This document shows, piece by piece, positions 53,493-62,810 of a stretch of DNA of 64,000 nt. Below the pieces are notes generated by a model. The model was not told the origin of the DNA and did not search any database. It saw only the letters and a program-made list of their open reading frames with translations. Within the stretch, counting starts at the first letter, position 1, and every line of letters starts with the position of its first letter. The DNA lies in NCBI RefSeq assembly GCF_003428645.1, contig NZ_QVQH01000016.1:1-64000 (forward strand), written 5' to 3'. The stretch comes from Geodermatophilus marinus (GTDB lineage: Bacteria > Actinomycetota > Actinomycetes > Mycobacteriales > Geodermatophilaceae). A program made the position numbers and the translations under genes.

Positions 53493-56036
53493 ATGGGTCC
53501 CGTGGCTGCCCGCGGGACCCTGCGCATCTACCTGGGCGCCGCCCCCGGTGTCGGGAAGACGTTCGACATGCTGGGGGAGGCGCACCGGCGGCTGTCCCGC
53601 GGCACCGACGTCGTGGTCGGGCTCGTCGAGACCCACGGCCGGGCGCGCACCGCCGAGCAGCTCGAGGGCCTGGAGGTCCTGCCGCGCACGCAGGTCACCC
53701 ACCGCGGGGTGACGCTGACCGAGCTCGACGTCGACGCCGTGCTCCGCCGGCACCCGGAGGTCGTGGTCGTCGACGAGCTGGCCCACACCAACGCCCCCGG
53801 CTCGAAGAACCCCAAGCGCTGGCAGGACGTCGAGGAGATCCTCGACGCCGGCATCCACGTGCTGACGACGGTCAACATCCAGCACCTGGAGAGCCTCAAC
53901 GACGTCGTCGAGCAGATCACCGGCATCACCCAGCAGGAGACGGTCCCCGACGCCGTCGTCCGCCGCGCCGACCAGATCGAACTGGTCGACATGACCCCCG
54001 AGGCGCTGCGCCGCCGGATGGCGCACGGCAACGTCTACCCGCTCGAGCGGGTCGACGCGGCCCTCGGCAACTACTTCCGCGTCGGCAACCTCACCGCGCT
54101 GCGCGAGCTGGCCCTGCTGTGGCTGGCCGACCGGGTCGACGAGGGGCTGCGGCGGTACAAGGCCGAGCACCACATCGACCACGTCTGGGAGACCCGCGAG
54201 CGGGTCGTCGTCGCGCTGACCGGAGGAACGGAAGGGGAGACCCTGGTCCGGCGGGCGTGCCGGGTGGCCCAGCGCGCCGGCGGTGACCTGCTCGCCCTCC
54301 ACGTCCTCGCCTCCGACGGGCTCACCGGCGCCTCGCCCACCGCGCTGCGCGCCCAGCGGGAGCTCGTCGAGAGCCTCGGGGGCACCTACCACGAGGTCGT
54401 CGGCGACGACGTGCCCCGGGCCCTGCTCGAGTTCGCCCGCAGCGTCGACGCGACCCAGCTCGTGCTGGGCACCAGTCGCCGCTCGCGCTCGTCGCGCGCC
54501 ATCCGCGAGGGCATCGGATCCCAGGTCATCGCCGATTCCGGTGAGATCGACGTGCACATGGTCACCCACGCCGCGGCCGGGTCCCGCGGCTGGCGGCTGC
54601 CCCCGCTCACCGGCGCGCTCACCCCGCGGCGACGGTGGCTCGGCCTGGCCCTCGCCGTGGTGGGGGTGCCCGCGGTGACCGCAGCGTGCCTGGCCGCCGG
54701 CCCGGCGGTCTCGCTGTCGATCGTGCTGCTGGCGTTCCTGCTGCTGGTGCTCGCCGTCGCCCTGGTCGGCGGGCTGTGGCCGGCGCTCGTGGCCGCGGTC
54801 CTCGGTGGACTGGCCGCGAACTGGTTCTTCACCGAGCCCACCGGGCGCTTGACGGTGAGCCGGGTCGACGACGTCGTGGCGCTCATCGGTGGGGTGATCG
54901 TCGCGGTCGCCGTGGCCACGGTGGTCGACCGGTCCGCCCGCCGGGCCACGGCAGCCGCCCGGTCCCGGGCGGAGACGGCGATGCTCGCCTCACTGGCCCG
55001 GTCGGTGCTCGCCGGGGATCGCGCGTTGCCCAGCCTGCTCGAGCAGATCCGCGAAGCCTTCGGGCTCGGCTCGGTGACGATGGTCGAGCGCACCGACGGC
55101 GGCGAGACCGAGGTGGGCAGCTGCGGCCGGCCGCCGGCCGATGACGCGGAGATCGAGACCGTCGCGATCACCGACACCCTCGCGCTCCGGCTGGCCGGGC
55201 GCACCCTGCCCGCCAGCGACCGGCGGGTGCTGGTGGCCTTCGCCGAGCAGGCCGCCGTCGCGCTGCAGCGGCACCGCCTGGCCGCGCAGGCCGCCGAGGC
55301 CGACCGGCTCGCCGCCGCCAACCGCATGCGCACCGCCCTGCTCGCCGCGGTCAGCCACGACCTGCGCACCCCGCTGGCCGGCATCAAGGCGGCCTCCTCG
55401 GCGCTGCGCTCGCACGACCTGGACCTCACCGAGGCCGACCGCGCGGAACTGGTCGCGACCGTCGACGAGTCGGCCGACCGGCTCACCGCGCTGGTGGACA
55501 ACCTGCTGGACATGAGCCGCCTGCAGGCCGGGGCGGTCACCCCCACGCTCGCGCCGACCGACGTGCCCACCGCCGTCCACCGCGCGCTGTCCTGGGTGGA
55601 GGAGCCCGACCTCGGGCGGGTGGAGCTGGACTGGCCCGAGGAACTGCCGCCCGCGCTCGCCGATCCCGGCCTGCTCGAGCGCGTGCTGGCCAACCTCGTG
55701 GGCAACGCCGTCCGCCACGCGCCGTCCGGACCGGTCACCGTCGCCGCCGGGATGCTCGACGAGCACGTCGAGGTGCGCGTCGTCGACCACGGTCCCGGAG
55801 TGGGGCCGGGCGATCGGGAGCGGCTGTTCGCACCGTTCCAGCGGCTCGGGGACTCGCCCGCCGGCCAGGGGGTCGGCCTGGGGCTGGCGGTGGCCCGCGG
55901 CCTGACCGAGGCGATGGGCGGGACCGTCAGCGCCGAGGACACCCCGGGCAGCGGGCTGACGGTGGTCGTGAGCCTATCGGCGGCGCCGGTCCCTGCCACC
56001 GCCCCGCCGTCGACGGTCCCGGCGAAGGTGCCGTGA
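53493..56036 (+). CDS. kdpD: Turgor/K+-responsive sensor kinase
   Basis: The 847-residue protein has the full KdpD layout: an N-terminal KdpD domain with Walker A GAAPGVGKT near residue 15 and VVVDELAHTNAPGSKN, a universal-stress domain to about 370, and four close helices (DUF4118) around 385-475. A GAF region, HisKA (AAVSHDLRTPLAGIK, near 620) and HATPase (NLVGNAVRHAP, GVGLGLAVARG) follow. It phosphorylates KdpE when K+ is low. ATG 53493 is chosen; GTG 53502 is close. The stop overlaps the kdpE start (GTGA). Confidence 0.96.
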   Translation: MGPVAARGTLRIYLGAAPGVGKTFDMLGEAHRRLSRGTDVVVGLVETHGRARTAEQLEGLEVLPRTQVTHRGVTLTELDVDAVLRRHPEVVVVDELAHTNAPGSKNPKRWQDVEEILDAGIHVLTTVNIQHLESLNDVVEQITGITQQETVPDAVVRRADQIELVDMTPEALRRRMAHGNVYPLERVDAALGNYFRVGNLTALRELALLWLADRVDEGLRRYKAEHHIDHVWETRERVVVALTGGTEGETLVRRACRVAQRAGGDLLALHVLASDGLTGASPTALRAQRELVESLGGTYHEVVGDDVPRALLEFARSVDATQLVLGTSRRSRSSRAIREGIGSQVIADSGEIDVHMVTHAAAGSRGWRLPPLTGALTPRRRWLGLALAVVGVPAVTAACLAAGPAVSLSIVLLAFLLLVLAVALVGGLWPALVAAVLGGLAANWFFTEPTGRLTVSRVDDVVALIGGVIVAVAVATVVDRSARRATAAARSRAETAMLASLARSVLAGDRALPSLLEQIREAFGLGSVTMVERTDGGETEVGSCGRPPADDAEIETVAITDTLALRLAGRTLPASDRRVLVAFAEQAAVALQRHRLAAQAAEADRLAAANRMRTALLAAVSHDLRTPLAGIKAASSALRSHDLDLTEADRAELVATVDESADRLTALVDNLLDMSRLQAGAVTPTLAPTDVPTAVHRALSWVEEPDLGRVELDWPEELPPALADPGLLERVLANLVGNAVRHAPSGPVTVAAGMLDEHVEVRVVDHGPGVGPGDRERLFAPFQRLGDSPAGQGVGLGLAVARGLTEAMGGTVSAEDTPGSGLTVVVSLSAAPVPATAPPSTVPAKVP

Positions 56037-56707
56037 GCCGGGTGCTCGCGGTCGACGACGACCGACAACTGCTCCGGGCGCTGCGGATCACCCTGCGGGC
56101 CGCCGGGCACGACGTCGTCACCGCGGAGGACGGCCGCTCCGCCCTGCGCGCCGCCGCCGAGAACCACCCGGACGTCGTCGTCCTCGACCTGGGGCTCCCC
56201 GACCTGGACGGCACCGAGGTGCTCGCCGGCCTGCGCCCGTGGTTCCCCGGTCCGGTCCTCGTCCTGTCCGCGCGCAGCGACAGCCGCGACAAGGTCGACG
56301 CGCTCGACGCCGGCGCCGACGACTACGTGACCAAGCCGTTCGACATGGGCGAGCTGCTCGCCCGGCTGCGGGCGCTGCAGCGCCGCGGGACGCCGGAACC
56401 GGAGGAGCCGGTCGTGCGCACCGAGCACTTCACCGTCGACCTGGCCGCCCAGCAGGTCAGGGTCGACGGCGGGGTGGTGCGGCTGACCCCCACCGAGTGG
56501 GGGCTGTTCTCGGAGCTGGTGCGCGCCCCCGGCCGGTTGGTCGGCCAGCGGCACCTGCTCCAGGCGGTCTGGGGGCCGGCGTACGAGAAGGAGACCAACT
56601 ACCTGCGGGTCTACATGGCGCAGCTGCGCCGCAAGCTGGAGCCCGACCCGGCCAACCCCCGGTACCTGCGGACCGAGCCCGGCATGGGCTACCGGTTCAC
56701 GCCATGA
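56033..56707 (+). CDS. kdpE: Response regulator for kdp transcription
   Basis: The 224-residue OmpR-type regulator has the acidic pocket VLAVDDDRQLL, phospho-Asp in VVLDLGLPDLDG, VTKPF with the conserved Lys, and a winged-helix output domain (LTPTEWGLFSELVRAPGRLV, NYLRVYMAQLRRKLE, GMGYRF). It should activate kdpFABC when phosphorylated by KdpD. The start and stop both overlap neighbouring genes by four bases. Confidence 0.96.
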   Translation: MSRVLAVDDDRQLLRALRITLRAAGHDVVTAEDGRSALRAAAENHPDVVVLDLGLPDLDGTEVLAGLRPWFPGPVLVLSARSDSRDKVDALDAGADDYVTKPFDMGELLARLRALQRRGTPEPEEPVVRTEHFTVDLAAQQVRVDGGVVRLTPTEWGLFSELVRAPGRLVGQRHLLQAVWGPAYEKETNYLRVYMAQLRRKLEPDPANPRYLRTEPGMGYRFTP

Positions 56708-56895
56708 CCGGGGTCCTCGGGAAGGTCGGCCAGGTCGCCTCCCTCGTGCTGCTCGTACCGGGCGTCGTCGCCATGCACGCCGCCGCCCTCCTGCTGCGGC
56801 GGCCGCGGCCGAGCATGCGCCCGCGGAGCCGGACGCCGTGGCTGCTGGCGGCGGGCGGGGCCGTCGTGATCGTCCTCGGCAGGGTGGGGCTGTGA
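56704..56895 (+). CDS. Small membrane protein between kdpE and the Trk genes
   Basis: The 63-residue product has two hydrophobic segments (VASLVLLVPGVVAMHAAALLL and LLAAGGAVVIVLGRVGL) split by a basic Arg/Pro loop. ATG 56704 overlaps the kdpE stop (ATGA), so it is translated with kdpDE. I do not recognise it. It may be an accessory of either potassium system or just a spacer gene. Confidence 0.5.
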   Translation: MTGVLGKVGQVASLVLLVPGVVAMHAAALLLRRPRPSMRPRSRTPWLLAAGGAVVIVLGRVGL

Positions 56896-56965
56896 GCGGG
56901 TACGACCGCCCTGACCGCGGACCGGCAGCGCGCCCCGGCCCGCGTCCCGGTCAGGAGGGGTTCGG

Positions 56966-58336
56966 GTGACCGAGGCCCTCCGTCGCGGTGCCGGCCGCTC
57001 AGCGCCGTCCGGCGGCTTCCGCCACCCCGGCCGGATCATCGCCGGCGCCTTCGCGGGGGCGATCGCGGTCGGCACCGCCCTGCTGTCGCTGCCCGTCGCC
57101 ACCGCTGGTCCCGGCCGCGCCGATGTCCTCACCGCGCTGTTCCACGCGACCTCGGCCGTCTGCGTCACCGGGCTCGTCACCGTGGACACGGGCACCTACT
57201 GGTCCGGCTTCGGGCAGGCCGTGATCCTGCTGTGCATCCAGGCCGGCGGGCTGGGGATCATGACGCTGGCGACCCTGGTCGCGCTCGTGCTGTCCCGTCG
57301 CCTGGGGCTGCGGGCCCGGCTGATCGCGCAGGCGGAGACCAAGGCGCTGTCCGCGGCCGACGTCCGCCGGGTCGTCCGCCGGGTCGTGGTCTTCAGCCTC
57401 GCGACCGAGGCCGTGGTCGCCGTCGTGCTCGGGGTGCGGTTCGCCACCGGCTACGAGCACTCGCTGCCGTCGGCGGCCTACTTCGGGGTGTTCCACGCCA
57501 TCTCGTCGTTCAACAACGCAGGATTCGGGCTCGACGCCGACAACCTCATGGGCTACGTCGCCGATCCGTGGATCAGCCTGACCATCTGCGCCGCCGTCAT
57601 CGTCGGGGGGCTGGGGTTCCCGGTGGTGTTCGAGCTGGCCCGCGAGTGGCGGACGCCGAAGGCCTGGTCGGTGCTGACCCGGATCACCGTCATCGTCACC
57701 GTGGCGTTGCTCGTCGTCGGCACGGTGGTGTTCCTGATCGCGGAGAGCCGCAACCCCGGCACCCTCGGTCCGCTCAGCGCCGGCACCAAGGTGCTGGCCG
57801 CGTTCACCGCCGCGGTGATGCCCCGCACCGCCGGGTTCAACAACCTCGACATCGCCGCCTACCAGCCCGAGACGCTGCTGCTCACCGACGCCCTCATGTT
57901 CATCGGCGGCGGCAGCGCCGGCACCGCCGGTGGCATCAAGGTCACCACCTTCGGCCTGCTGGCCTACGTGCTGTGGGCAGAGATGCGCGGCGACCCCGAC
58001 GTCGAGGTCGGCCGCCGCCGCGTGCCGGCCACCAACCAGCGCCAGGCGCTGGCCGTCGCCCTGCTCGGCATCGGCGTGGTCGCCGTCGCCACCTTCCTGA
58101 TGGCAGCGCTGAGCGACTTCACCTTCGACCAGGTGCTGTTCGAGGTCGTCTCCGCGTTCGCCACCGTCGGCCTGTCCACCGGCATCACCGCCGACGTCCC
58201 GGCAGCCGGGCAGGTGCTGCTCGTGCTGCTCATGTACAGCGGCCGCATCGGTCCGCTGACCCTGGCGTCCGGACTGGCACTGCGCGAGCGCGCCCGCCGC
58301 CACCAGCTCCCCGAGGAGAGGACGATCGTTGGCTAG
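56966..58336 (+). CDS. ktrB: TrkH/KtrB-type potassium channel subunit
   Basis: The 456-residue protein has eight or more helices and four half-membrane filter repeats: ATSAVCVTGLV, ISSFNNAGFGLD, PRTAGFNNLD and FATVGLSTGIT. A gating-loop-like GGGSAGTAGGIKVTTFG segment is present. It transports K+ with the membrane potential and possibly Na+. GTG 56966 has AGGAGGGG upstream. The TrkA/KtrA gene overlaps its end by eight bases, so both make one transporter. Confidence 0.92.
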   Translation: MTEALRRGAGRSAPSGGFRHPGRIIAGAFAGAIAVGTALLSLPVATAGPGRADVLTALFHATSAVCVTGLVTVDTGTYWSGFGQAVILLCIQAGGLGIMTLATLVALVLSRRLGLRARLIAQAETKALSAADVRRVVRRVVVFSLATEAVVAVVLGVRFATGYEHSLPSAAYFGVFHAISSFNNAGFGLDADNLMGYVADPWISLTICAAVIVGGLGFPVVFELAREWRTPKAWSVLTRITVIVTVALLVVGTVVFLIAESRNPGTLGPLSAGTKVLAAFTAAVMPRTAGFNNLDIAAYQPETLLLTDALMFIGGGSAGTAGGIKVTTFGLLAYVLWAEMRGDPDVEVGRRRVPATNQRQALAVALLGIGVVAVATFLMAALSDFTFDQVLFEVVSAFATVGLSTGITADVPAAGQVLLVLLMYSGRIGPLTLASGLALRERARRHQLPEERTIVG

Positions 58337-58988
58337 TAAGGAACCCGTCGCCGTCATCGGCCTCGGCCGGTTCGGCACCGCGTTGGCGCTCGAGCTCACG
58401 CGCGGCGGCACCGAGGTGCTCGCCGTCGATGCCCGGCCCGACATCGTCCAGCGCCTGTCCGGGCAGCTCGGCCACGTCGTCATCGCGGACTCCACCGATC
58501 CGGAGGCGCTCACCGAGATCGGCATCGCCGACTTCAGCCGCGTCGTCGTCGCGATCGGCAACGACCTGGAGGCCAGCATCCTCACCACCGCGCTGCTGGC
58601 CGAGCTGGGCATCCGCGACATCTGGGCGAAGGCGATCAGCCGGCAGCAGGCGACCATCCTCGAGCGGATCGGAGCCCACCACGTCGTCTTCCCCGAGCAG
58701 GACATGGGCGAGCGGATCGCCCACCTCGTCGCCGGCCGGCTGCTGGACTGGGTGGAGCTGGACCCGCAGTGGGTGCTCGCCAAGACCAAACCGCCGCGGG
58801 AGATCGTCGGCGTGCCGCTCGGCGAGACCGGGCTGCGCACGAAGCACCGCATCACCGTCGTCTCGGTCAAGGCGGAGAACCAGGCGACCTACACGCACGC
58901 CGACTACGACACCGTGCTCACGTACGGCAGCGTGATCCTGATCGCCGGCCGCCCCCACGATGTGGAGAGGTTCGTCGAGCTGCAGTGA
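58329..58988 (+). CDS. ktrA: TrkA/KtrA-type K+ channel gating subunit
   Basis: The 219-residue protein has an RCK_N Rossmann domain (VAVIGLGRFGTALALEL, then DSTDPEALTEIGIADF and AIGNDLEASIL). A C-terminal RCK_C domain ends in SVILIAGRPHDVERF. It forms a cytosolic nucleotide-sensing ring on KtrB. Start is TTG 58329, overlapping the ktrB stop, with GAGGAGAGG upstream. Length is typical for single RCK proteins. Confidence 0.93.
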   Translation: MASKEPVAVIGLGRFGTALALELTRGGTEVLAVDARPDIVQRLSGQLGHVVIADSTDPEALTEIGIADFSRVVVAIGNDLEASILTTALLAELGIRDIWAKAISRQQATILERIGAHHVVFPEQDMGERIAHLVAGRLLDWVELDPQWVLAKTKPPREIVGVPLGETGLRTKHRITVVSVKAENQATYTHADYDTVLTYGSVILIAGRPHDVERFVELQ

Positions 58989-59012
58989 CTTCTCTCCCGA
59001 TGACCGGTGATC

Positions 59013-59217
59013 GCGCAGCTGCGGTGGGTCACCGAGCACCGGGGTTCCGCACCAGCGCAGCGGGATGGTGCGCGGCGTGTGGTTCACCTGGGACGACGTC
59101 CTGGCCATCGGGGCGATGCTCCCCGACCTCATGACCACCCGGCAGTCCGCCGGTCTCGCGGCGGCCGGGATCCTCTCCGACGAGCAGCTCGACCGGTGGG
59201 TCCACCTCGGCATCTGA
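59013..59217 (+). pseudogene. Broken copy of the helix-turn-helix gene at 48382
   Basis: The sequence aligns with the 48382 gene: RWVTEH, then after a frame change VPHQRSGMVRGVWFTWDDVL, AIGAMLPDLMTTRQSAGLAA and SDEQLDRWVHLGI. The N-terminal helix-turn-helix is gone and one frameshift lies near 59035. A short open frame from ATG 59065 still encodes the last 50 residues. It stands 25 bases after ktrA, at the far end of the potassium module. Confidence 0.75.
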
Positions 59218-59422
59218 CACGCCACCGGCGTCGGACGGTGGGACTGCCGCCCCGTCGAAGCGTGCGACGGCGCGGCCGCCGAAGGAGCCGGGGAACCTCG
59301 GCGCGGCCGCCCGGACGCCGTCGCGCGCAGCGGGGGTCCGCTCCTGCAGGTGTCGGGTACGCGCCGGTCTCGTACCGTCGTGCCAGGTCGAAGCACCGGC
59401 CGTCCATGCGCTACTGCAAGCA

Positions 59423-59803
59423 GTGCGTCCGATGGCCTGCCGCTCCGTGGCGGGTGACCGTTCCCCGTTCGCCGTGCGGATCGATCTCGTCGGCGGGCGT
59501 GTCGAGGTGATCGGCCAACTCGGCCGTCGCACCGCTCACCTGGTGCAGGACGCCGTCTCCGCGCTGCTGCAGACCGATGGCGCTGCGTGGGTGCTCGACG
59601 TGGCCGGGCTCACCGGCTGCGACCGGGCCGGTGTGCGCGTGATCGGAGGTGCCTACCGGTGGGCGCTGCGGCACGGTCGCCGGCTCGCGCTGGTCGGCGC
59701 GCGCCCGTCGCTGCAGGCCGAGCTGGCTCGCCTGCGCCTGGACGGACACCTGCTGGCGGCCGGCGACGGCGCGCCGTCCACCGCCGACCGGCGCTCGGCC
59801 TAG
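59423..59803 (+). CDS. STAS-domain protein (anti-sigma antagonist-like)
   Basis: The 126-residue protein has a STAS-type pattern: VRIDLVGGRVEVIGQLGRRTA, WVLDVAGLTGCDRAGVRVI and LALVGARPSLQAEL. The usual D-S-[ST]-G phosphorylation site is replaced by GCDRAG, so partner-switching by phosphorylation is doubtful. GTG 59423 or ATG 59432 may start it. No kinase partner is in the same unit. It may bind a ligand or a sensor protein. Confidence 0.65.
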   Translation: MRPMACRSVAGDRSPFAVRIDLVGGRVEVIGQLGRRTAHLVQDAVSALLQTDGAAWVLDVAGLTGCDRAGVRVIGGAYRWALRHGRRLALVGARPSLQAELARLRLDGHLLAAGDGAPSTADRRSA

Positions 59804-60047
59804 CCGCACATCCGCGGGGGCCGGCCCCTTTGACCCTGGCCGGCCCCCGCCACCTCCCCGTCGACCGGGGGTGCTCGGCGTCCCGGACGCAGGCATCCGG
59901 GACCGGTGGGTAGCGGCAGCAACCGGCTGTCGTGTCCGCCGGCGGAGGGGCGGGTAGGTGTTCGTGCACGGTCGTGCGGGATCCCGGGGTCCCGCACGAC
60001 CCAGACCCGGCGGTCCGAGAACGTGGCCGCCGGGTCGCCCCGGCATC

Positions 60048-60752
60048 TCACTTTCGCCCGTCGGGGATCTCGCCGGTCTCCACCAGCCGCCGCGCCACCT
60101 CCCGCAGCTTGACGTTGGTGTGCTGCGACAGCCGGCTGAGCACCGCGAAGGCTTGATCGGGGGTGATCTTCAGCCGCTCCATCAGGATGCCCTGCGCTTG
60201 GCCGATCAGCGTGCGAGTGGCCATCGCCGTGCGCAGGTGCTGCTCGCTCTGCGCGCTGCGCAGCGCCACGGCGGCCTGCGCGGCGAAGGCCAGCCCCTCT
60301 CCTCGGGTCTCCGCATCGAAGGCCCCGGGGACCGGCGAGTACAGGTTCAGCGCGCCGAGGCTGTTGTGCTCCTCGTCGGTGTACAGCTGCAGCGACAGGC
60401 TGCTGCGGATGCCGGTCCGCTCGGCCACCGCACGCGCCCACCGCGGGTAGCGCTCCTCGGTGGTCATGTCCTCGATCTGGAAGGTCTCCTGTTCCCAGAT
60501 CGAGTCCAGGCACGGCCCCTCCGCCAGCTCGTACTGCAACCGGTCGGCGTGGCCGGCCCGGTCGTCGGTGACGACCGGGGTCTCGATCTCGCGGCGCTGC
60601 GTGACCAGCGACACGCTGGCCCACACGGTGCCGTCCAGGTTCTCGGCGGCCGCATCTACGACGCGCTGCAGGGTGTGCTGGGTGTCCGGCTCGTTGAGCA
60701 GATCCCGCGCGATGGATGCCAGCCGCTCGTCGAAGGTGCGGTCCTCGGCCAC
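60048..60752 (-). CDS. GAF-ANTAR regulator inside the island
   Basis: The 234-residue protein has a GAF domain (EGPCLDSIWEQETFQIEDM, SLGALNLYSPVPGAFD) and an ANTAR domain (TRTLIGQAQGILMERLKIT, then DQAFAVLSRLSQHTNVKL). It is a paralog of the 38982 protein. GTG 60752 is chosen for its GAGGAGG ribosome binding site; the longer frame upstream lacks a recognisable start. It should act on RNA hairpins in leader transcripts; the signal is unknown. Confidence 0.87.
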   Translation of the reverse strand: MAEDRTFDERLASIARDLLNEPDTQHTLQRVVDAAAENLDGTVWASVSLVTQRREIETPVVTDDRAGHADRLQYELAEGPCLDSIWEQETFQIEDMTTEERYPRWARAVAERTGIRSSLSLQLYTDEEHNSLGALNLYSPVPGAFDAETRGEGLAFAAQAAVALRSAQSEQHLRTAMATRTLIGQAQGILMERLKITPDQAFAVLSRLSQHTNVKLREVARRLVETGEIPDGRK

Positions 60753-61198
60753 GAGATCCTCCTCGGGTCGGTCCCCACTTCGAAGGCGTGGAAACGGGGA
60801 TCGGTCGATCGGCCCACTACCCCCCCGTGCCCGACGGAAGCACCGTCGGTCTGCCGCCGCCGCTGACGGTGCGGCCCGGGCTCGGTACCCGCGACGTGCC
60901 CGGGCGAACGCGGACGGCGAGAACTGCCGTCGCCCCCCCGGGGGCTGGGGCATCGGGGTCCGATCCCGGTCGAGCAGGCGACGAATCCTGGTCCGTGCAG
61001 GCGCTCACCACGTGGGACGGGGCGCTCAGCCCGATGTCGAGGTGGCAGTCGCAGCAGAGCACCAGGCAGCGGCCGGCTGCGGCGTCGCACCGCAGGCGCG
61101 GTGACCCGGTGCCCCCGCAGGCCGGCTGCTGTCACACGCCCTCAACCGATCGGGAGTAGGAGCGCTCGCCGTGGGTACCGGCGCGGCGTCGGCGCCCG
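60753..61198. other. Gap between divergent genes, no supported gene
   Basis: The 446 bases lie between the GAF-ANTAR start and the kinase gene. They should carry both promoters. Open frames here are GC artefacts. I see no strong hairpin pair that could be an ANTAR target, though short inverted repeats are common at this base composition. Confidence 0.5.
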
Positions 61199-62170
61199 AT
61201 GTCGCGGCCACGACACACCGGCTCCAACAGCGGGCCGACCTCCGACACCACGGAGTGCGCGATGGTCGCCCCTGCCTCCTCCCAGCACGCCTGCTCGTCG
61301 ATGCCTCCGCCCGGCGCGGCCCTCGACCCCGACGACATCGCCGGCCAGGCATCGCTGCTCGGCGAGGTCAGCCACGAGCTGCGGAACCGCCTGACCCCGA
61401 CGCTCGCCGCCGTGCACGTGCTGGTCACCTACCGCGCGCACCTCCCGCCCACCGGCCAGCAGGCGCTGGACCTGCTCGCCGAGGAAACCGCCTCCTTCGC
61501 GCAACTGCTCACCGAGCTGCTCGACCTGGCCCGCGAGGAGGCCGACGGCCGCGACCCGGTCGTGGAGACGCTGCCAGTGCAGGCCGTCGTCCGCGCTGCG
61601 CTGGACCGGCAGGTCGGCGAGCAGCGCGCCACCGAGCTGCTCCGCACCGCGCCCGGTGCGCATGCGCTGCTCGTCCGCGCCGACCGGCGCCGCCTCGCGC
61701 GCGTGCTGGGCAACCTGCTGACCAACGCCGACACCCACGGCGGCGGCTGCGTGGCCGTCCACGTCCGACCCGGTGAGGCGGCCGTCCTCATCCAGGTCGA
61801 CGACGCCGGACCGGGGGTGCCCCACGCCGACCGCGACCGCGTCCTCGAATGCTTCGCGCGCGGCCCGCACTCGGCCGGCGCGGGCCTCGGCCTGGCGCTG
61901 GCCTCCCGCTGGGTCCACCGGCTGGGCGGCACCCTCTCCGTGGACGATAGCCCGGCCGGAGGCGCACGCTTCACCCTCCACCTGCCGGCGGTGCACCGCA
62001 TCACCGCCGTCCCGATGGGAGGGCACCGGCCGATCGGGCAGGAAGTCGACCGACTCCCGCCCGCCGCCGCACTGCCCGGCCGGCACAGCGCTCCCGGCGT
62101 CAGCAGCACCAGCGTCCCGCGCGTCCCCCCGACCAGCGAGGACATGCGGGTGCGCTCGACCACGTCCTGA
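61199..62170 (+). CDS. Orphan histidine kinase without a visible sensor domain
   Basis: The 323-residue protein has a HisKA domain with GEVSHELRNRLTP (His 59), the N box LLTNADTHGGG, the D box DDAGPGVP and GAGLGLALASRW. Before the His only about 55 residues exist, with no transmembrane helix or PAS domain. The tail after residue 270 is Pro/Ser-rich. Start may be ATG 61199 or ATG 61262. There is no adjacent response regulator. It may be the remaining half of a larger membrane kinase. Confidence 0.65.
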   Translation: MSRPRHTGSNSGPTSDTTECAMVAPASSQHACSSMPPPGAALDPDDIAGQASLLGEVSHELRNRLTPTLAAVHVLVTYRAHLPPTGQQALDLLAEETASFAQLLTELLDLAREEADGRDPVVETLPVQAVVRAALDRQVGEQRATELLRTAPGAHALLVRADRRRLARVLGNLLTNADTHGGGCVAVHVRPGEAAVLIQVDDAGPGVPHADRDRVLECFARGPHSAGAGLGLALASRWVHRLGGTLSVDDSPAGGARFTLHLPAVHRITAVPMGGHRPIGQEVDRLPPAAALPGRHSAPGVSSTSVPRVPPTSEDMRVRSTTS

Positions 62171-62254
62171 CCGACTCGGCAACGGAGCTGACCGCGGAAC
62201 CGGCCATCGTCGTCGGCGACTGCGCGGGTGAGGAACCTGCGCACCGTCCTCGGC

Positions 62255-62810
62255 ATGACGACGCACCGCACGTCGGAGGACGACACGGTCGGGATCGACG
62301 AGCTCGACCTGGGGCCCGGCTCCCGGCCGGCCGATCCCGCTCATCTCGCGGCCCTCGCCGAGGTCCTCGACGACACCCCGCCGGTGCTCGTCCTCGTCCA
62401 CGGCGGCCGGCTCCGTCTGCTCGACGGCTTCATGCGCGTGGACGCCGCCCGCGCGCTGGGCCGGGCCACGGTGCGGGTCAGCGGGTGCGCTGCGACGATG
62501 CGTCCGCGGTGGAGCGGGCGGTCCGCACGAACGCCAACCACGGCCTGCCGATGTCCGGGCGCAGCGCCGGACGGCGGGGCTGCGGTTGCTCGCCCCCGCC
62601 CCGGACTGGTCGGACCGGAGGATCGCGTCGACCTGCGGAGTGGACCCGCGGACGGCCGGCGGTACCTGTCGGCGGAGCAACCCGAGTCTCGGCGTGGCAC
62701 CGCGCGGCAACTGCTGCCGGACGCCCGGCGGCTGTCGGACCGGAGGTCGGTCGCCGTGCCGGGCTGTCGGGGGGCGCGGTCCGCCGGATCCGGGCCGGCA
62801 CCGCGGCGGG
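62255..62810 (+). pseudogene. ParB-like (StrR-type) regulator, frameshifted several times
   Basis: From ATG 62255 the frame gives a ParB/sulfiredoxin-like start (VGIDELDLGPGSRPADPAHL, LRLLDGFMRVDAARALG) until about 62480. The family then expects an acidic segment and NHGLP: DDASAVERAVRTNANHGLPM is present, but in a second frame. A third frame holds LLAPAPDWSDRRIAST with the helix-turn-helix region near 62590. At least two frameshifts break the gene. Related proteins regulate antibiotic and sporulation genes. Confidence 0.7.
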
